A stretch of DNA of 64,000 nucleotides from Ideonella dechloratans (GCF_021049305.1 NZ_CP088081.1:3410001-3474000), one strand, 5' to 3'. Positions 25,303-35,295 are shown, counted from the stretch's first letter. Notes: a model not told the origin generated them from the sequence alone. Made by a program: numbers and translations.

Positions 25303-26031
25303 ATGAAACCCTCCTCTTCGGCTCCGGCCACTCTGTCGCCCGACGAACTGGCCGCCCTGCCCGCGTCCGAGCGCATCCGCTACCGCCTGGTGACGGCCCG
25401 CCGCCGTCACCATGCCAACGACAACATCGCCGATTTCGTGCAGCCCGGCGAACTCGATGAACTCAAGGCCGAGGTGGCGGCCAAGATGTCCGAGGTGCTT
25501 AAGGCCCTGGTGATCGACACCGAGAGCGACCACAACACGAACGAAACGGCCAAGCGGGTGGCCAAGATGTATGTGGACGAGGTGTTCCGCGGCCGCTTCC
25601 GCCCGATGCCGGACGTGACCGAGTTTCCGAACGTCTCGCGCCTGAACGAACTGATGATCGTCGGCCCGATCACGGTGCGCAGCGCCTGCTCGCACCACCT
25701 CTGCCCCATCGTCGGCAAGCTCTGGATCGGCGTGCTGCCCAACGAGCATTCCAACCTGATCGGCCTGTCCAAGTACGCCCGCATCGCCGACTGGATCATG
25801 AGCCGGCCGCAGATCCAGGAGGAGGCCGTGATCATGCTGGCCGACACCCTGCAGGACCGCGTCAAGCCCGATGGCCTGGCCATCGTGATGGAAGCCGACC
25901 ACTTCTGCATGCACTGGCGCGGCGTGAAGGACAACGACTCGGCCATGACCAACAGCGTGATGCGCGGGGCCTTCCTGAAGGACCCGAACCTGCGCCGCGA
26001 ATTCCTGTCCCTGCTGCCCAACAAGGGGTGA
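25303..26031 (+). CDS. folE: GTP cyclohydrolase I
   Basis: 242 residues. Converts GTP to dihydroneopterin triphosphate, the entry to folate and tetrahydrobiopterin. Zinc ligands and catalytic residues are in VRSACSHHLCPIVGKLWIGV and ADHFCMHWRGV; other hallmarks are TNETAKRVAKMYVDEVFRG and GLSKYARIADWIMSRPQIQE. The N-terminal 40 residues (SSSAPATLSPDELAALPASE) extend beyond the core. The next gene, a BLUF photoreceptor, starts four bases after its stop, so they are co-transcribed. Confidence 0.96.
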   Translation: MKPSSSAPATLSPDELAALPASERIRYRLVTARRRHHANDNIADFVQPGELDELKAEVAAKMSEVLKALVIDTESDHNTNETAKRVAKMYVDEVFRGRFRPMPDVTEFPNVSRLNELMIVGPITVRSACSHHLCPIVGKLWIGVLPNEHSNLIGLSKYARIADWIMSRPQIQEEAVIMLADTLQDRVKPDGLAIVMEADHFCMHWRGVKDNDSAMTNSVMRGAFLKDPNLRREFLSLLPNKG

Positions 26032-26035
26032 TGCC

Positions 26036-26461
26036 ATGCTTGTCCGCCTGATGTACGCCAGCCGCGCCGTCGATCCGCAGTCCGCCGAGGCGCTCAACGC
26101 CATCCTGCAGAAATCGCGCGCGGCCAACCCCTCGCAGGGCATCACCGGGGCGCTGTGCCATGCCAACGACATCTTCGTGCAGGTGCTCGAAGGGGGCCGC
26201 GTCGCCGTCAACCGCCTGTACCAGCGCATTGCCGCCGATCCGCGCCACACCGACGTGGTGCTGCTGAGCTATGCCGAGGTCGAGGAGCGGCGCTTCGCCG
26301 GCTGGTCGATGGGCCAGGTCAACCTGTCCCGCCTGAACCCGGCCCTGGTGCTGAAGTACTCGGAGACCGCGACGCTGGACCCCTACAGCCTGCCGGGCAC
26401 CGCCATGGCCGCCCTGTTCGACGAGATGGTGGCCACCGCCGCCATCATGGGCCAGAGCTGA
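26036..26461 (+). CDS. BLUF domain blue-light sensor protein
   Basis: 141 residues, a single BLUF domain plus a short tail. The flavin-site residues are visible: Tyr7 (LVRLMYASRAV), Asn31 (NPSQGITGAL) and Gln49 (IFVQVLEGG), with Trp91/Met93 region (FAGWSMGQVNL). These form the light-responsive hydrogen-bond network around FAD. It has no output domain, so it must act on a partner. Close linkage to folE (4-base gap, AAGGGG ribosome site over the folE stop) suggests co-regulation; whether it controls FolE or another target is unknown. Confidence 0.92.
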   Translation: MLVRLMYASRAVDPQSAEALNAILQKSRAANPSQGITGALCHANDIFVQVLEGGRVAVNRLYQRIAADPRHTDVVLLSYAEVEERRFAGWSMGQVNLSRLNPALVLKYSETATLDPYSLPGTAMAALFDEMVATAAIMGQS

Positions 26462-26492
26462 GGCCCTGCGGCCCGGGCCCCGGGGCCCGCGC

Positions 26493-27149
26493 TCAGACGG
26501 TGGCGCCCGGGCTCAGCCGGAACAGCGGCACCAGCAGCCGGGTCGGGAACTCGGTCAGTGCGTCGTTGTAGGCTTGCACCGCCTGGTTGAAGGTCTGGCG
26601 GCCGAAGCCCACCTGGCCGTTCAACTCCTCCAGCTGGATGCGGGCGCGCATCGCGTCCTCACGGTCGTCCACCTCAGCGTGCTGCTCCAGCAGGGCCTGC
26701 AGCCGCGCCAGCGGCGAGGCCATCTCGCGCTCGGCCGCCGCCCAGGCCTGCACCGCCTCGGCCGCGTGGGGCCGGATGCGCACCGCCAGTGCAGCCTCGC
26801 GCTGGTGGGCCTGGGCCTGCTCCAGGGCCTGCAGGCTGCCGGCCTCGTGCAGCAGCACGTCGCGCACCGCCGCGATCAGCATGTCCAGCGCCGCGGCCCG
26901 GCGCATCAGCACATCGTCCAGCTGGCCCCAGGCCTGGGCCACGCCGGTGCGCAGGCGCGACAGCCGTCCCCACGCGCCCACCATCCAGAACAGCAGCATC
27001 AGCAGCAGGGCCAGTTCCAGCAGCGAGCTGCCCCAGTGGAACCAGAAGCCCTCTGTGGCCACCGGCTCGTCCAGCGGTGGCCAGGGCAGCGAGGCCGCCA
27101 GGTCCGGCGGCAGGCCCTGGGCCGGGGTGGAGGCGGCGTCGCCGTTCAT
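26493..27149 (-). CDS. LemA-like membrane protein
   Basis: 218 residues. One membrane segment (about 40-60; SLLELALLLMLLFWMVGAWG) followed by a long helical part. The end (VGFGRQTFNQAVQAYNDALT then EFPTRLLVPLFRL) has the layout of the LemA family, as does the N-terminal helix order. The middle is poorly matched, so this is a distant member. Function of LemA proteins is unclear. Its ATG overlaps the queC stop by one base (TGATG). Confidence 0.65.
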   Translation of the reverse strand: MNGDAASTPAQGLPPDLAASLPWPPLDEPVATEGFWFHWGSSLLELALLLMLLFWMVGAWGRLSRLRTGVAQAWGQLDDVLMRRAAALDMLIAAVRDVLLHEAGSLQALEQAQAHQREAALAVRIRPHAAEAVQAWAAAEREMASPLARLQALLEQHAEVDDREDAMRARIQLEELNGQVGFGRQTFNQAVQAYNDALTEFPTRLLVPLFRLSPGATV

Positions 27150-27889
27150 CAGACGCCCTGCCCTTGCGCAGCCACCCAGGCCGCGTGGCCCTGGGCCCGC
27201 AGCTGGCAGGACGGGCATTCGCCGCAGCCATAGCCCCAGGCGTGGCGGCGGCCGCGGTCGCCCAGGTAGCAGGTGTGGGTGTGCTCGACGATCAACTCGT
27301 TCAGGCGCGCACCGCCCAGCTGGTCCGACAGGGCCCAGGTCTGGGCCTTGGTCAGGAACATCAGCGGCGTGTCCAGCGTCATCGGGCTGTCCAGTCCCAG
27401 GCTGAGCGCCACCTGCAGGGCCTTGAGCGTGTTGTCGCGGCAGTCCGGGTAGCCGGAGTAGTCCGTCTCGCACATGCCGCCCACCAGCACGCTGGCACCG
27501 CGCCGATAGGCCAGCGTGGCGGCGAAGGTCAGGAACAGCAGGTTGCGACCGGGCACGAAGGTGTTGGGCAGGCCGTTGGCCTGCAACTCGATGGCCCGCT
27601 CGCTGGTCAGCGCGGTGTCGGAGATCTGGCCCAGCAGGGACAGATCGAGCATGTGGTCCTCGCCGAGCCTGTCCGCCCAGGCGGGGAATTGCGCGGTCAG
27701 CTCGCGCCGCACCGTCTGGCGGCAGTCCAGCTCGATCCTGTGGCGCTGGCCGTAGTCGAAGCCCAGGGTCTCGACCCGGGCGAAGCGCGCCAGGGCCCAG
27801 GCCAGGCAGACGGTGGAATCCTGGCCGCCGGAGAACAGCACCAGGGCCGTGCGCGGGTCGACGGACGGCAGGGGATCGTGCGAAGTCAT
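27149..27889 (-). CDS. queC: 7-cyano-7-deazaguanine synthase
   Basis: 246 residues. ATP-pyrophosphatase loop [18 protein letters not shown] near residue 17, [19 protein letters not shown], and the C-terminal zinc cysteines ([20 protein letters not shown]). It turns 7-carboxy-7-deazaguanine into preQ0 in queuosine synthesis. QueD and QueE are not adjacent. FolE (25.3 kb), which makes the shared precursor, is close but on the other strand. Its stop overlaps the LemA-like start. Confidence 0.95.
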   Translation of the reverse strand: MTSHDPLPSVDPRTALVLFSGGQDSTVCLAWALARFARVETLGFDYGQRHRIELDCRQTVRRELTAQFPAWADRLGEDHMLDLSLLGQISDTALTSERAIELQANGLPNTFVPGRNLLFLTFAATLAYRRGASVLVGGMCETDYSGYPDCRDNTLKALQVALSLGLDSPMTLDTPLMFLTKAQTWALSDQLGGARLNELIVEHTHTCYLGDRGRRHAWGYGCGECPSCQLRAQGHAAWVAAQGQGV

Positions 27890-27923
27890 GGCGCGAATTG
27901 TGCCGCGCCGGACCGGGCGCCGC

Positions 27924-28943
27924 TCACTCGGCCTCGCTCACCACCCCATAGCGCAGGCCCAGCTGCTTGAGGTAGCGGCGGTAGGCCAACGACATGCGGT
28001 CCACCGGGATCGACATCTCCATGCCCGGCACCAGCGGCAGGCGCAGCGGGCTCTGGTTCTCCACGATGGGCTGGTCCTGCAGGAAGATGGTGTCCTGGAA
28101 CTGGCGCAGCTCGGCGTCGCTGCTCTCGAAGTTGGTCATCGCCAGGATGATCCAGGCCCGGGTGCGGGTCTCGGTCATGGGCTGCAGGTGCAGGCTGATG
28201 GCCTCGTGGAAGCCGGCCATGGCCTCGGGCTCCTTGGTCAGGATGGCGGTGAGCGGGCGCACCACACGGTAGGTGTAGGCCACCAGGCTGCCGCTGTCCG
28301 ACAGCTTGTTGGCACGCGGCTGCCAGGCCTGGCACTGCACCGCCCGCACACCGCTGCCGTAGACCGGGTCGTCGAAGTTCTGGACCTCGTAGTCCGGGAT
28401 CTCCGGACGGCTCTTCTCGCCCAGGATGTCGGTGTGCACCCAGGCGAAGTGCGACATGTCCAGGAAGTTCTCGACCAGGCGCGGGCCGCTGGCCGCCACC
28501 TCGTAGGGCCCGCACCAGACCTTGCGCAGGCGCGCGTCGGCGAATTCCGGGAAGGGCAGCACGTCCTGCGCCGGGGTGCCCAGGCAGACCCAGACCAGGC
28601 CGTAGCGCTCCTGCACCGCGTAGGTGGTGACGCGGCCGGTCATGCGCTCGGGCGTCAGCTCGGGCATGGCCGGGATGTGCTTGCACTGGCCGTCTTCGCC
28701 GAAGATCCAGCCGTGGTAGGGGCAGGTGATGCCATCGGACTGCAGCGTGCCCATCGACAGCTTCATGCCGCGGTGGGGGCAGCGGTCCTCCCAGGCGTGC
28801 AGGCGGCCGTCCTGGCTGCGCCAGAGCAGCACATGGGTGTCCAGCAGCAGGGTGGCGGTCTGCTGGCCCGGCGCCAGCTCGGCCGCGATGGCCACCGGAT
28901 GCCAGTCGTTGATCAGCACGGGGTCACGCAGCGGGGCAGTCAT
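27924..28943 (-). CDS. Rieske-type aromatic ring-hydroxylating oxygenase, alpha subunit
   Basis: 339 residues. Rieske [2Fe-2S] site: [11 protein letters not shown] then [10 protein letters not shown] at about residues 54-75. Non-haem iron site: [18 protein letters not shown] at about 165-180. The C-terminal part resembles VanA-like (vanillate O-demethylase) oxygenases. It has no reductase gene next to it, so electrons must come from elsewhere. It is divergent from a LysR gene with a palindromic operator between, which suggests induction by its aromatic substrate; the substrate is unknown. Confidence 0.92.
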   Translation of the reverse strand: MTAPLRDPVLINDWHPVAIAAELAPGQQTATLLLDTHVLLWRSQDGRLHAWEDRCPHRGMKLSMGTLQSDGITCPYHGWIFGEDGQCKHIPAMPELTPERMTGRVTTYAVQERYGLVWVCLGTPAQDVLPFPEFADARLRKVWCGPYEVAASGPRLVENFLDMSHFAWVHTDILGEKSRPEIPDYEVQNFDDPVYGSGVRAVQCQAWQPRANKLSDSGSLVAYTYRVVRPLTAILTKEPEAMAGFHEAISLHLQPMTETRTRAWIILAMTNFESSDAELRQFQDTIFLQDQPIVENQSPLRLPLVPGMEMSIPVDRMSLAYRRYLKQLGLRYGVVSEAE

Positions 28944-29028
28944 CGGGATTCCTTGGAACAGGGGCAGCAGCAAAGCCCGCTTTGTACCGAGCCGGCGCGG
29001 CCGATGTAAGGGGCCGGGCGCAATGGCC

Positions 29029-29046
29029 TGTTCCATCTGTGGAACA
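29029..29046. promoter_or_regulatory. perfect operator-like palindrome before the LysR gene
   Basis: TGTTCCA and TGGAACA, 7-bp perfect arms around TCTG, lie 10 bases before the LysR start and 86 bases before the Rieske oxygenase start. Size and place fit a LysR binding site controlling both divergent promoters. Confidence 0.6.
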
Positions 29047-29055
29047 CTGACGACC

Positions 29056-29988
29056 ATGATCGACATCCGGCTGGTCGAGCACTTCGTGCTGTTGATGACC
29101 CATGGCAGCCTGACCCGGGCCGAGGCCGAGAGCGGCGTGCCCAAGGCTACGCTGAGCCGGCAGATCGCCCGGCTGGAAGCCGAGCTGGGCATGCCGCTGT
29201 TCGTGCGCACGCCGCGGCGCATGGTGCCCACCGAGGCCGCGCAGACCTACCTGCTGCACTGCCGCCAGGTGCTGGCCGACCTGGGCGCCGGGCTGGACCA
29301 GGCCCGGGTGGCGGTGCAGAACCTGGCCGAAGGCCTGTCCGGCGACCTGCGGGTGCTGACCAGCAACTACTTCAGCACCTCCTTCGTCTGCCAGGTGCTG
29401 AAGACCTTTGCCGAGCGCCACCCGCAGGTGAGCTGCCACCTGGACCTGGCCGGCGACGGCCTGCAGGACCTGCCCGAGGGCGTGGACTGCTATGTCTGCA
29501 CCCACCTGCCGCGCCACCCGCACCTGGTGACCAAGCGCCTGGGCCGGCTGGCCTACGGCCTCTTTGCCAGCCCACGCTACCTGCGCCAGCACGGACTGCC
29601 CGCCCAGCCGGACGAGTTGAAGCGCCACCGCAGCATCTGGCTGGACAGCCCCGGCACCACGCCGGTCTGGTCGCTGATGTCGCGCGAGGGCGCCTGCGAG
29701 GTGCCGCTGACGCAGCCCACCACCACCAACGACCCCTGGGTGCAGAAGACCTTTGCGCTGGACGGCTTCGGCATCGCCCTGCTGCCGGATTATTTCTGCC
29801 GCCCCGAGCTGGAGACGGGCGCCCTGCTGCCGGTGCTGCCGGACTGGCGGCCACGGCCCATGCCGGTCTACGGCGTCTACCCGAAGCAGCGGGCCGTGGG
29901 CAAGAAGCTGGCCGCCCTGCTGGAGGTGATGACCGACTGCTTCGCCCGCATCGACACGCTGCAGGTCTACGCGGGCCGGCGGCGCTGA
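29056..29988 (+). CDS. LysR-family transcriptional regulator
   Basis: 310 residues. HTH at about 1-60 (GSLTRAEAESGVPKATLSRQ, LEAELGMPLFVRTPRRMVPT) and a substrate-binding domain (about 90-300; LRVLTSNYFSTSFVCQVLKT, YGLFASPRYLRQHGLPAQPD, DGFGIALLPDYFCRPELETG). Divergent from the Rieske oxygenase, the likely target; the palindrome at 29029-29046 is a probable binding site and, lying just before its own start, suits autoregulation. Confidence 0.92.
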   Translation: MIDIRLVEHFVLLMTHGSLTRAEAESGVPKATLSRQIARLEAELGMPLFVRTPRRMVPTEAAQTYLLHCRQVLADLGAGLDQARVAVQNLAEGLSGDLRVLTSNYFSTSFVCQVLKTFAERHPQVSCHLDLAGDGLQDLPEGVDCYVCTHLPRHPHLVTKRLGRLAYGLFASPRYLRQHGLPAQPDELKRHRSIWLDSPGTTPVWSLMSREGACEVPLTQPTTTNDPWVQKTFALDGFGIALLPDYFCRPELETGALLPVLPDWRPRPMPVYGVYPKQRAVGKKLAALLEVMTDCFARIDTLQVYAGRRR

Positions 29989-30020
29989 GGCCGGCACCGC
30001 ATCCCTGCCTGCGCATCACC

Positions 30021-30638
30021 TCAGTCTTTCAGCAGCGCCTGCCCCGCCGCCAGCGCGGCCTGCCCCCGGGCGCAGGCCAGCACCTCGGCCAGCGGGCGGG
30101 TCTCGGCCGGCACCGGCTGCGTGGGGTCTTCGCTCGCTTCGTCCTGCAGCGGCCGCTGGAAGTGGCCGATGTCGTGCCAGCGCCCGAGCTTGAAGCCGGC
30201 GCGCCGGTACACGCCCACGGGCTGGAAGCCCATGGCCGCGTGCAAACCTTCGCTGCCGGGGTTGGGCAGGGTGATGCCGGCCATGGCCTGCTCGAAGCCC
30301 TGCAAGCGCAGCAGGCCCAGCAGGGCGGTGTAGAGCGCCCGGCCGTCGCCGCGGCGGCGGCGCTCGGGCAGGCTGTAGACGCTGGTCATGACCGACCAGC
30401 GGTAGCTGGGCCGCTCGGCGTAGGCGCCGGCGTAGGCATAGCCCAGCACCCGGCCGTCGGCCCCTTCATGCACCAGCCAGGCCCAGCGCGACAGGGCCTT
30501 GGCAATGCGCGCGGCCATCTCGGCCGCGACGGGCGGCACCTGTTCGAAAGAGACGGGCGTCTCCAGCACATAGGGCCGGTAGATCGCGGCCACGGCCGCG
30601 GCATCGGCCTGGATGGCGGGGCGCAACTGTCCGGGCAT
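30021..30638 (-). CDS. GNAT N-acetyltransferase (phosphinothricin-acetyltransferase-like)
   Basis: 205 residues with a GNAT core (about 1-170): AIYRPYVLETPVSFEQVPP at the start, VLGYAYAGAYAERPSYRWSV, SLPERRRRGDGRALYTALLG (acetyl-CoA loop) and LHAAMGFQPVGVYRRAGFKL with GRWHDIGHF. The pattern is that of PAT/MnaT enzymes, which acetylate phosphinothricin or methionine derivatives. A C-terminal extension of about 35 residues is unusual. Downstream of proA by 19 bases on the same strand. Actual substrate not known. Confidence 0.85.
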   Translation of the reverse strand: MPGQLRPAIQADAAAVAAIYRPYVLETPVSFEQVPPVAAEMAARIAKALSRWAWLVHEGADGRVLGYAYAGAYAERPSYRWSVMTSVYSLPERRRRGDGRALYTALLGLLRLQGFEQAMAGITLPNPGSEGLHAAMGFQPVGVYRRAGFKLGRWHDIGHFQRPLQDEASEDPTQPVPAETRPLAEVLACARGQAALAAGQALLKD

Positions 30639-30657
30639 GGTCCGCAGAAGGCGGCGC

Positions 30658-31938
30658 TCAGGCCCGGGTCTCGCCCTGGCCCAGCACGATCCACTTCATC
30701 GAGGTCAGGCCTTCCAGCCCCACCGGCCCGCGGGCGTGGAACTTGTCGGTGCTGATGCCGATCTCGGCGCCCAGGCCGTACTCGAAACCGTCGGCAAAGC
30801 GGGTGCTGGCGTTGACCATCACGCTGGCCGAATCGACCTCGCGCAGGAAGCGCATCGCGTTCGGGTGGTTCGTGGTCAGGATCGCGTCGGTGTGGTGGCT
30901 GCCGTAGCGGTTGATGTGGTCGATGGCCTCGTCCAGGCTGGCCACCACCTTCACGCTGATGATGGGCGCCAGGTACTCGGTGGCCCAGTCTTCTTCGCTG
31001 GCCTCGGCCAGCTTCGCGCCCGGCACGTCCGACAGGATGGCGCGGGCCGCCGGGTCGCAGCGCATTTCCACGCCCTTGGCGGCGAAGATGGCGCCGATCT
31101 GCGGCAGGAAGGCCGCGGCGCTCTGCGCGTGCACCAGCAGGCTCTCGGTGGCGTTGCAGGGGCTGTACTTCTGGGTCTTGGCGTTGTCGGTCACCACCAG
31201 GGCCTGGGCGATGTCGACCTCGGCGTCCACATAGGTGTGGCAGTTGCCGTCCAGGTGCTTGATGACGGGTACCTTGGCCTCGGCGCTGATGAGGGCGACC
31301 AGGCCCTTGCCGCCACGCGGGATGACCACGTCAACATACTCGGGCATGGCAATCAGGCTTTTGACCGCCGCGCGGTCCGTGGTCTCCACCAGCTGCACCG
31401 CGGTGGCCGGCAGACCGGCCTCCGTCAGGGCCTGCTGCACCAGCTTCCACAGTGCCAGGTTGGAGTGGATGGCCTCGGAGCCGCCACGCAGGATGCAGGC
31501 GTTGCCGCTCTTGATGGCCAGCGAGGCCGCCTCGATGGTCACGTTGGGCCGGCTCTCGTAGATCATGCCGAACACGCCCAGCGGCACCCGCATCTGGCCG
31601 ACGCTGATGCCGGTGGGTCGGCGCTTGACGCCGGTGATCTCGCCGATGGGGTCGGGCATGGCCGCCAGCTGCTCGCAGCCCTCGGCCACGGTGGCCAGCA
31701 CCTTGGGCGTCAGGCGCAGTCGATCCACCATCGGCGCAGCCAGGCCGGCGGCCTCGGCGGCGGCGATGTCGCGGGCGTTGTCCGCCTGCAGGGCGGGGGT
31801 CTGCTCGCGCAGCAGGCGCGCCAGCGCCAGCAGGGTGTCGTTCTTGGCGCGCGTGCCGGCGCGGGCCATGGCGGTGGCGGCCGCGCGGGCGGCCTGCCCC
31901 AGCTGGGCCATGTAGGCGGGGATGTCGGGCGTGCTCAT
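30658..31938 (-). CDS. proA: gamma-glutamyl phosphate reductase
   Basis: 426 residues. Reduces gamma-glutamyl phosphate in proline synthesis. Motifs: [47 protein letters not shown], the catalytic-cysteine stretch [14 protein letters not shown] and a C-terminal [20 protein letters not shown]. Full length. Starts 8 bases after the AEC transporter stop; the GNAT gene follows. ProB is not in the window. Confidence 0.97.
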   Translation of the reverse strand: MSTPDIPAYMAQLGQAARAAATAMARAGTRAKNDTLLALARLLREQTPALQADNARDIAAAEAAGLAAPMVDRLRLTPKVLATVAEGCEQLAAMPDPIGEITGVKRRPTGISVGQMRVPLGVFGMIYESRPNVTIEAASLAIKSGNACILRGGSEAIHSNLALWKLVQQALTEAGLPATAVQLVETTDRAAVKSLIAMPEYVDVVIPRGGKGLVALISAEAKVPVIKHLDGNCHTYVDAEVDIAQALVVTDNAKTQKYSPCNATESLLVHAQSAAAFLPQIGAIFAAKGVEMRCDPAARAILSDVPGAKLAEASEEDWATEYLAPIISVKVVASLDEAIDHINRYGSHHTDAILTTNHPNAMRFLREVDSASVMVNASTRFADGFEYGLGAEIGISTDKFHARGPVGLEGLTSMKWIVLGQGETRA

Positions 31939-31946
31939 GGTCCCGA

Positions 31947-32954
31947 TTATCCCGCCGCGCCGGTGGCGGCGGCCAGCGCGGGATCGACCCAGGCCAGCAC
32001 GACCAGCCACAGCGGGATGACCGCGATGCAGGCCAGGGTGGACAGCACGTTGACGGCGGTGGTCTCGGCCTCCAGCGTGCGGTAGCGCTGGGAGAACATC
32101 ATCGAGTTGCTGCCCGCCGGCAGGCAGGCCAGCAGCACCAGCACGGCCAGTGGCACACCGCCCAGGCCAAAGCCCCAGTGCGCCACCCCCAGCACCAGGG
32201 CCGGCTGCAGCAGCAGCTTGACGAGGCTGAGCGCGATGGCGCCGTCCAGGCGCTCGGGCAGGCCCAGGTAGGCCAGCGACATGCCGATCAGCGTCAGGCA
32301 CAGCGGCACCACCGCTGAGCCCAGCAGCTGCAGCGTCTCGTCCACCGGGGCGGGCAGGCCCCAGCCGGTGAGGTTCCAGGCCAGGCCGGCCAGCACCGGC
32401 AGCACCACCGGATGGATCACCGTGTTGCGCAGGGTGCCCAGCAGCACCCGGCCCAGGTGGGCCTGCGCACCGGCATGCTCGCGCGCCAGGTCCAGCTCCA
32501 CCAGCGTGGTGCACACCGTCAGCAGGGTCAGCGCATGCACGCTCACCAGGGTCAGGTGCAGGCCCAGGCCGGTTTCGCCCAGCACCCCGGCCACCACCGG
32601 GATGCCGATCTGCACCGAATTGCCGAAGGTGGCGGTGATGGCCCGCACCGCCGGCGCGGCCGCCGGCAGCCCCAGCCGGCCACGCCGCGCGCGCTGCACG
32701 CCATAGACCCCCAGCATCACTGCCAGCACCGGCGCGAAGAAGGCGGCCAGCATGCCCCAGGGCAGGTGCGCCAGATCCACCCGCGCGGTGGTGCGGAAGA
32801 ACAGGGCCGGCGCGAACAGGTAGAAGGCGGCGTTGGCCAGCACCCGGGCCGGGTCCACCTGGGCATCGCCCAGCCAGCGGGTGCGCCCCACCACCCAGCC
32901 CAGGCCCGCGACGAGAACGATGGCGAGCAGCTTGAACAGGATGGGCCAGGTCAT
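31947..32954 (-). CDS. AEC family transporter (auxin efflux carrier type)
   Basis: 335 residues, about ten hydrophobic helices. Features: [20 protein letters not shown] at the N-terminus, [20 protein letters not shown] in the middle, and [20 protein letters not shown] in the late part, as in AEC permeases. Members export or import dicarboxylates such as malate. Upstream of proA by 8 bases, so probably in the same transcript; a metabolic link is not obvious. ATG 32954 chosen because the first helix follows directly. Confidence 0.88.
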   Translation of the reverse strand: MTWPILFKLLAIVLVAGLGWVVGRTRWLGDAQVDPARVLANAAFYLFAPALFFRTTARVDLAHLPWGMLAAFFAPVLAVMLGVYGVQRARRGRLGLPAAAPAVRAITATFGNSVQIGIPVVAGVLGETGLGLHLTLVSVHALTLLTVCTTLVELDLAREHAGAQAHLGRVLLGTLRNTVIHPVVLPVLAGLAWNLTGWGLPAPVDETLQLLGSAVVPLCLTLIGMSLAYLGLPERLDGAIALSLVKLLLQPALVLGVAHWGFGLGGVPLAVLVLLACLPAGSNSMMFSQRYRTLEAETTAVNVLSTLACIAVIPLWLVVLAWVDPALAAATGAAG

Positions 32955-33237
32955 GAACAGGTGGGACAGGGCTGGATCGGCAGGCGCCGGACGGGCCTGC
33001 CCCGGGGTGGGGCACCCAGGGTCCGCCACGATACACAGTCCCGTCACGCGGCGCTGGCACGGGGTCTTGCAAGGCCCCGGACAGCCCGATGCGCCCGGCG
33101 CCGGGAGGCTGTCACACCACACTCAGCTTGGCGTTGGCGCCGACCGTCACGCTCTCGACATCTGCGGCTTCTAGATTCGCGGGCTGTCCCACGGCGACGC
33201 CGCCGTGGCCAAGCCACAAGCATGGACGAGCATTGAC

Positions 33238-35190
33238 ATGAACACGCCCCAGATTTCCCGCCGCCGCCTGATCCAAGCCATGGCCGGCGCCCCGCTGCTG
33301 CCCCTGGCCTCCTCGCTGGCCTCCGCCGGTCTGCTGACCGCCTGCGGCAACGGCAGCGACAGCCCCAACTTCGTGAGCGCCTCGTTCTCGAACATGGCTG
33401 CGCCCGACCTGAGCGCGCCCGAGAACATGGCCACGACCTACACCGCTTCCACGCTGGTGGCCACCTTCGACGACAAGAGCACCCGCAGCTTCGAGCTGGC
33501 CTACCAGCCCTTCTTCATCACCGGCACCGAGGTGCCCGACGGCCAGGGCGGCACCCTGCTGGCCGGCGGCTACTACGACATCCACAACCAGCCGATCATC
33601 GACAGCTCGGTGGCCGGTTCGGAGCGCCAGTTCTTCTCGGACTGCCCGGACGGCTCCTCGCTGCTGACCGTGGACGGCGCCAGCGTGGCCGGCGTCAAGG
33701 GCAACCCGGTCTTCGCCGTGGTCCAGTTCGAGTACACCACCCGCAACCAGGCCCTGGCCTCGATGTACGGCCAGCTGCCCTCGCCGATCGCGGTGCTGTC
33801 GCTGGACCAGGACAAGGACACCGGCAAGCTGAGCCTGGTGAAGTACCACAACGTGGACACCTCGGGCGTCAAGGGCCTGTGGATCACCTGCGGCGCCAGC
33901 CTGTCGCCCTGGGGCACCCACCTGTCCTCGGAAGAGTACGAGCCGGACGCCTTCGACCAGGGTGCCAACGGCAGCAGCCTGGCCACCCTGCAGGCCTTCA
34001 GCCAGAACCTCTTCGGCAACAGCAGCACCGCCAACCCCTACGACTACGGCCACCTGCCGGAAGTCACCGTCAACAAGGACGGCACGGCCAGCATCGCCAA
34101 GCACTACTGCATGGGCCGCATCTCGCACGAGCTGGTCCAGGTCATGGGCGACAACCGCACCGTGCTGATGGGCGACGACGCCACCAACGGCGGCCTGTTC
34201 ATGTTCGTGGCCGACAAGGAGACGGACCTTTCCTCCGGCACGCTGTACGTGGCCAGGTACACCACCGAGCTGAACGCCACCTCCAGCGCCAGCATCAGCT
34301 GGATCAAGCTGGGCTCGGCCACCAGCGCCGAGATCGAGACCCTGGTGCGCGGCGGCATCCAGGCCAGCGACATCATGGAATCGCTGACCACCGACCCGGC
34401 CGACAGCAGCTACACCCAGATCGTCATCAGCAAGAAGAAGCTGTGGGTCAAGGTCAAGCCGGACATGGAGAAGGCCGCCGCCTTCCTGGAAACCCACCGC
34501 TACGCCGCGATGATGGGTGGCAGCCTGTCCTTCACCAAGATGGAAGGCACGACGGTCAACCTGAAGGACAAGAAGGCCTACTCCGCCATCTCGGCCATCA
34601 AGGACTCGATGGTCACCGGCAAGTCCAGCAACGTTCCGGCCCTGAACGTGAACTTCCCGGCCGCGATCAACGCCGGTGGCGTGCTGGAGCACACCATGAC
34701 CGCCGGCGTGAAGGACAGCACCGGCGCCGCCATCAACAGCGAATGGGTGCCGACCAGCTCGCAGTTCATCCTGCTGGGCGAGGATCTGAGCACGGCCGAC
34801 GCCCTGGGCAACCTGGCCAACGCCGACAAGATCGCCAACCCCGACAACCTGAAGTTCTCGGAAGAGATGCGCACCCTGTTCATCGGCGAGGACAGCGGCA
34901 TGCACGTCAACAACTTCCTGTGGGCCTACAACGTGGACACCCAGACGCTCAGCCGCGTGCTGTCCACCCCGTCGGGTGCCGAATCCACCGGCCTGCATGC
35001 CGTGGACAAGATCAACGGCTGGACCTACGTGATGAGCAACTTCCAGCACCCGGGTGACTGGGAATCGCCGCTGCACGACATCGTCAAGCCGGTGCTGGAT
35101 CCGATCATCCGCACCAACTACGACGATCGCTTCGGCGCCGCGGTGGGTTACCTGACCGCCACCAGCTCGCAGATCGAGCTGTCGAAGTAA
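33238..35190 (+). CDS. PhoX family phosphatase, Tat-exported probable lipoprotein
   Basis: 650 residues of the PhoX/DUF839 family. The N-terminus has a twin-arginine motif (SRRRLIQA) and then LLTACGNGSDS, a lipobox, so it is probably folded before export and lipid-anchored. Family features: LWITCGASLSPWGTHLSSEE, HYCMGRISHELVQVMGDNRT, GDDATNGGLFMFVADKETD and TLFIGEDSGMHVNNFLWAYN, which hold the calcium/iron-binding acidic residues of PhoX. It would release phosphate from esters in the periplasm. No adjacent pho regulators; no convincing Pho box in the 283-base upstream gap. A hairpin follows. Confidence 0.88.
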   Translation: MNTPQISRRRLIQAMAGAPLLPLASSLASAGLLTACGNGSDSPNFVSASFSNMAAPDLSAPENMATTYTASTLVATFDDKSTRSFELAYQPFFITGTEVPDGQGGTLLAGGYYDIHNQPIIDSSVAGSERQFFSDCPDGSSLLTVDGASVAGVKGNPVFAVVQFEYTTRNQALASMYGQLPSPIAVLSLDQDKDTGKLSLVKYHNVDTSGVKGLWITCGASLSPWGTHLSSEEYEPDAFDQGANGSSLATLQAFSQNLFGNSSTANPYDYGHLPEVTVNKDGTASIAKHYCMGRISHELVQVMGDNRTVLMGDDATNGGLFMFVADKETDLSSGTLYVARYTTELNATSSASISWIKLGSATSAEIETLVRGGIQASDIMESLTTDPADSSYTQIVISKKKLWVKVKPDMEKAAAFLETHRYAAMMGGSLSFTKMEGTTVNLKDKKAYSAISAIKDSMVTGKSSNVPALNVNFPAAINAGGVLEHTMTAGVKDSTGAAINSEWVPTSSQFILLGEDLSTADALGNLANADKIANPDNLKFSEEMRTLFIGEDSGMHVNNFLWAYNVDTQTLSRVLSTPSGAESTGLHAVDKINGWTYVMSNFQHPGDWESPLHDIVKPVLDPIIRTNYDDRFGAAVGYLTATSSQIELSK

Positions 35191-35203
35191 GTCGGAAGGA
35201 AAG

Positions 35204-35229
35204 ACGGGCCGGTCTCGCGACCGGCCCGT
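35204..35229 (+). terminator. terminator after the PhoX gene
   Basis: An 11-bp perfect stem ACGGGCCGGTC / GACCGGCCCGT with a TCGC loop, 14 bases after the stop. The following T content is low, so strength is uncertain; it may also serve topB from the other side. Confidence 0.6.
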
Positions 35230-35295
35230 GCTTGGGAGTTCTCCGTCTTGGGCCACCCGCCATCCGGCGCGTGGCCATTTTTCATGGCCGCGGCC

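Noticed and set aside
26474..26489. A 16-base GC palindrome between the BLUF and LemA-like genes
   Set aside because: Made of C and G only with no T-run; such palindromes are expected by chance at this GC content, though a weak terminator is possible.
33109..33126. A possible Pho box upstream of the PhoX gene
   Set aside because: Only one half matches (CTGTCAC); the second half does not, so it was not listed as a site.
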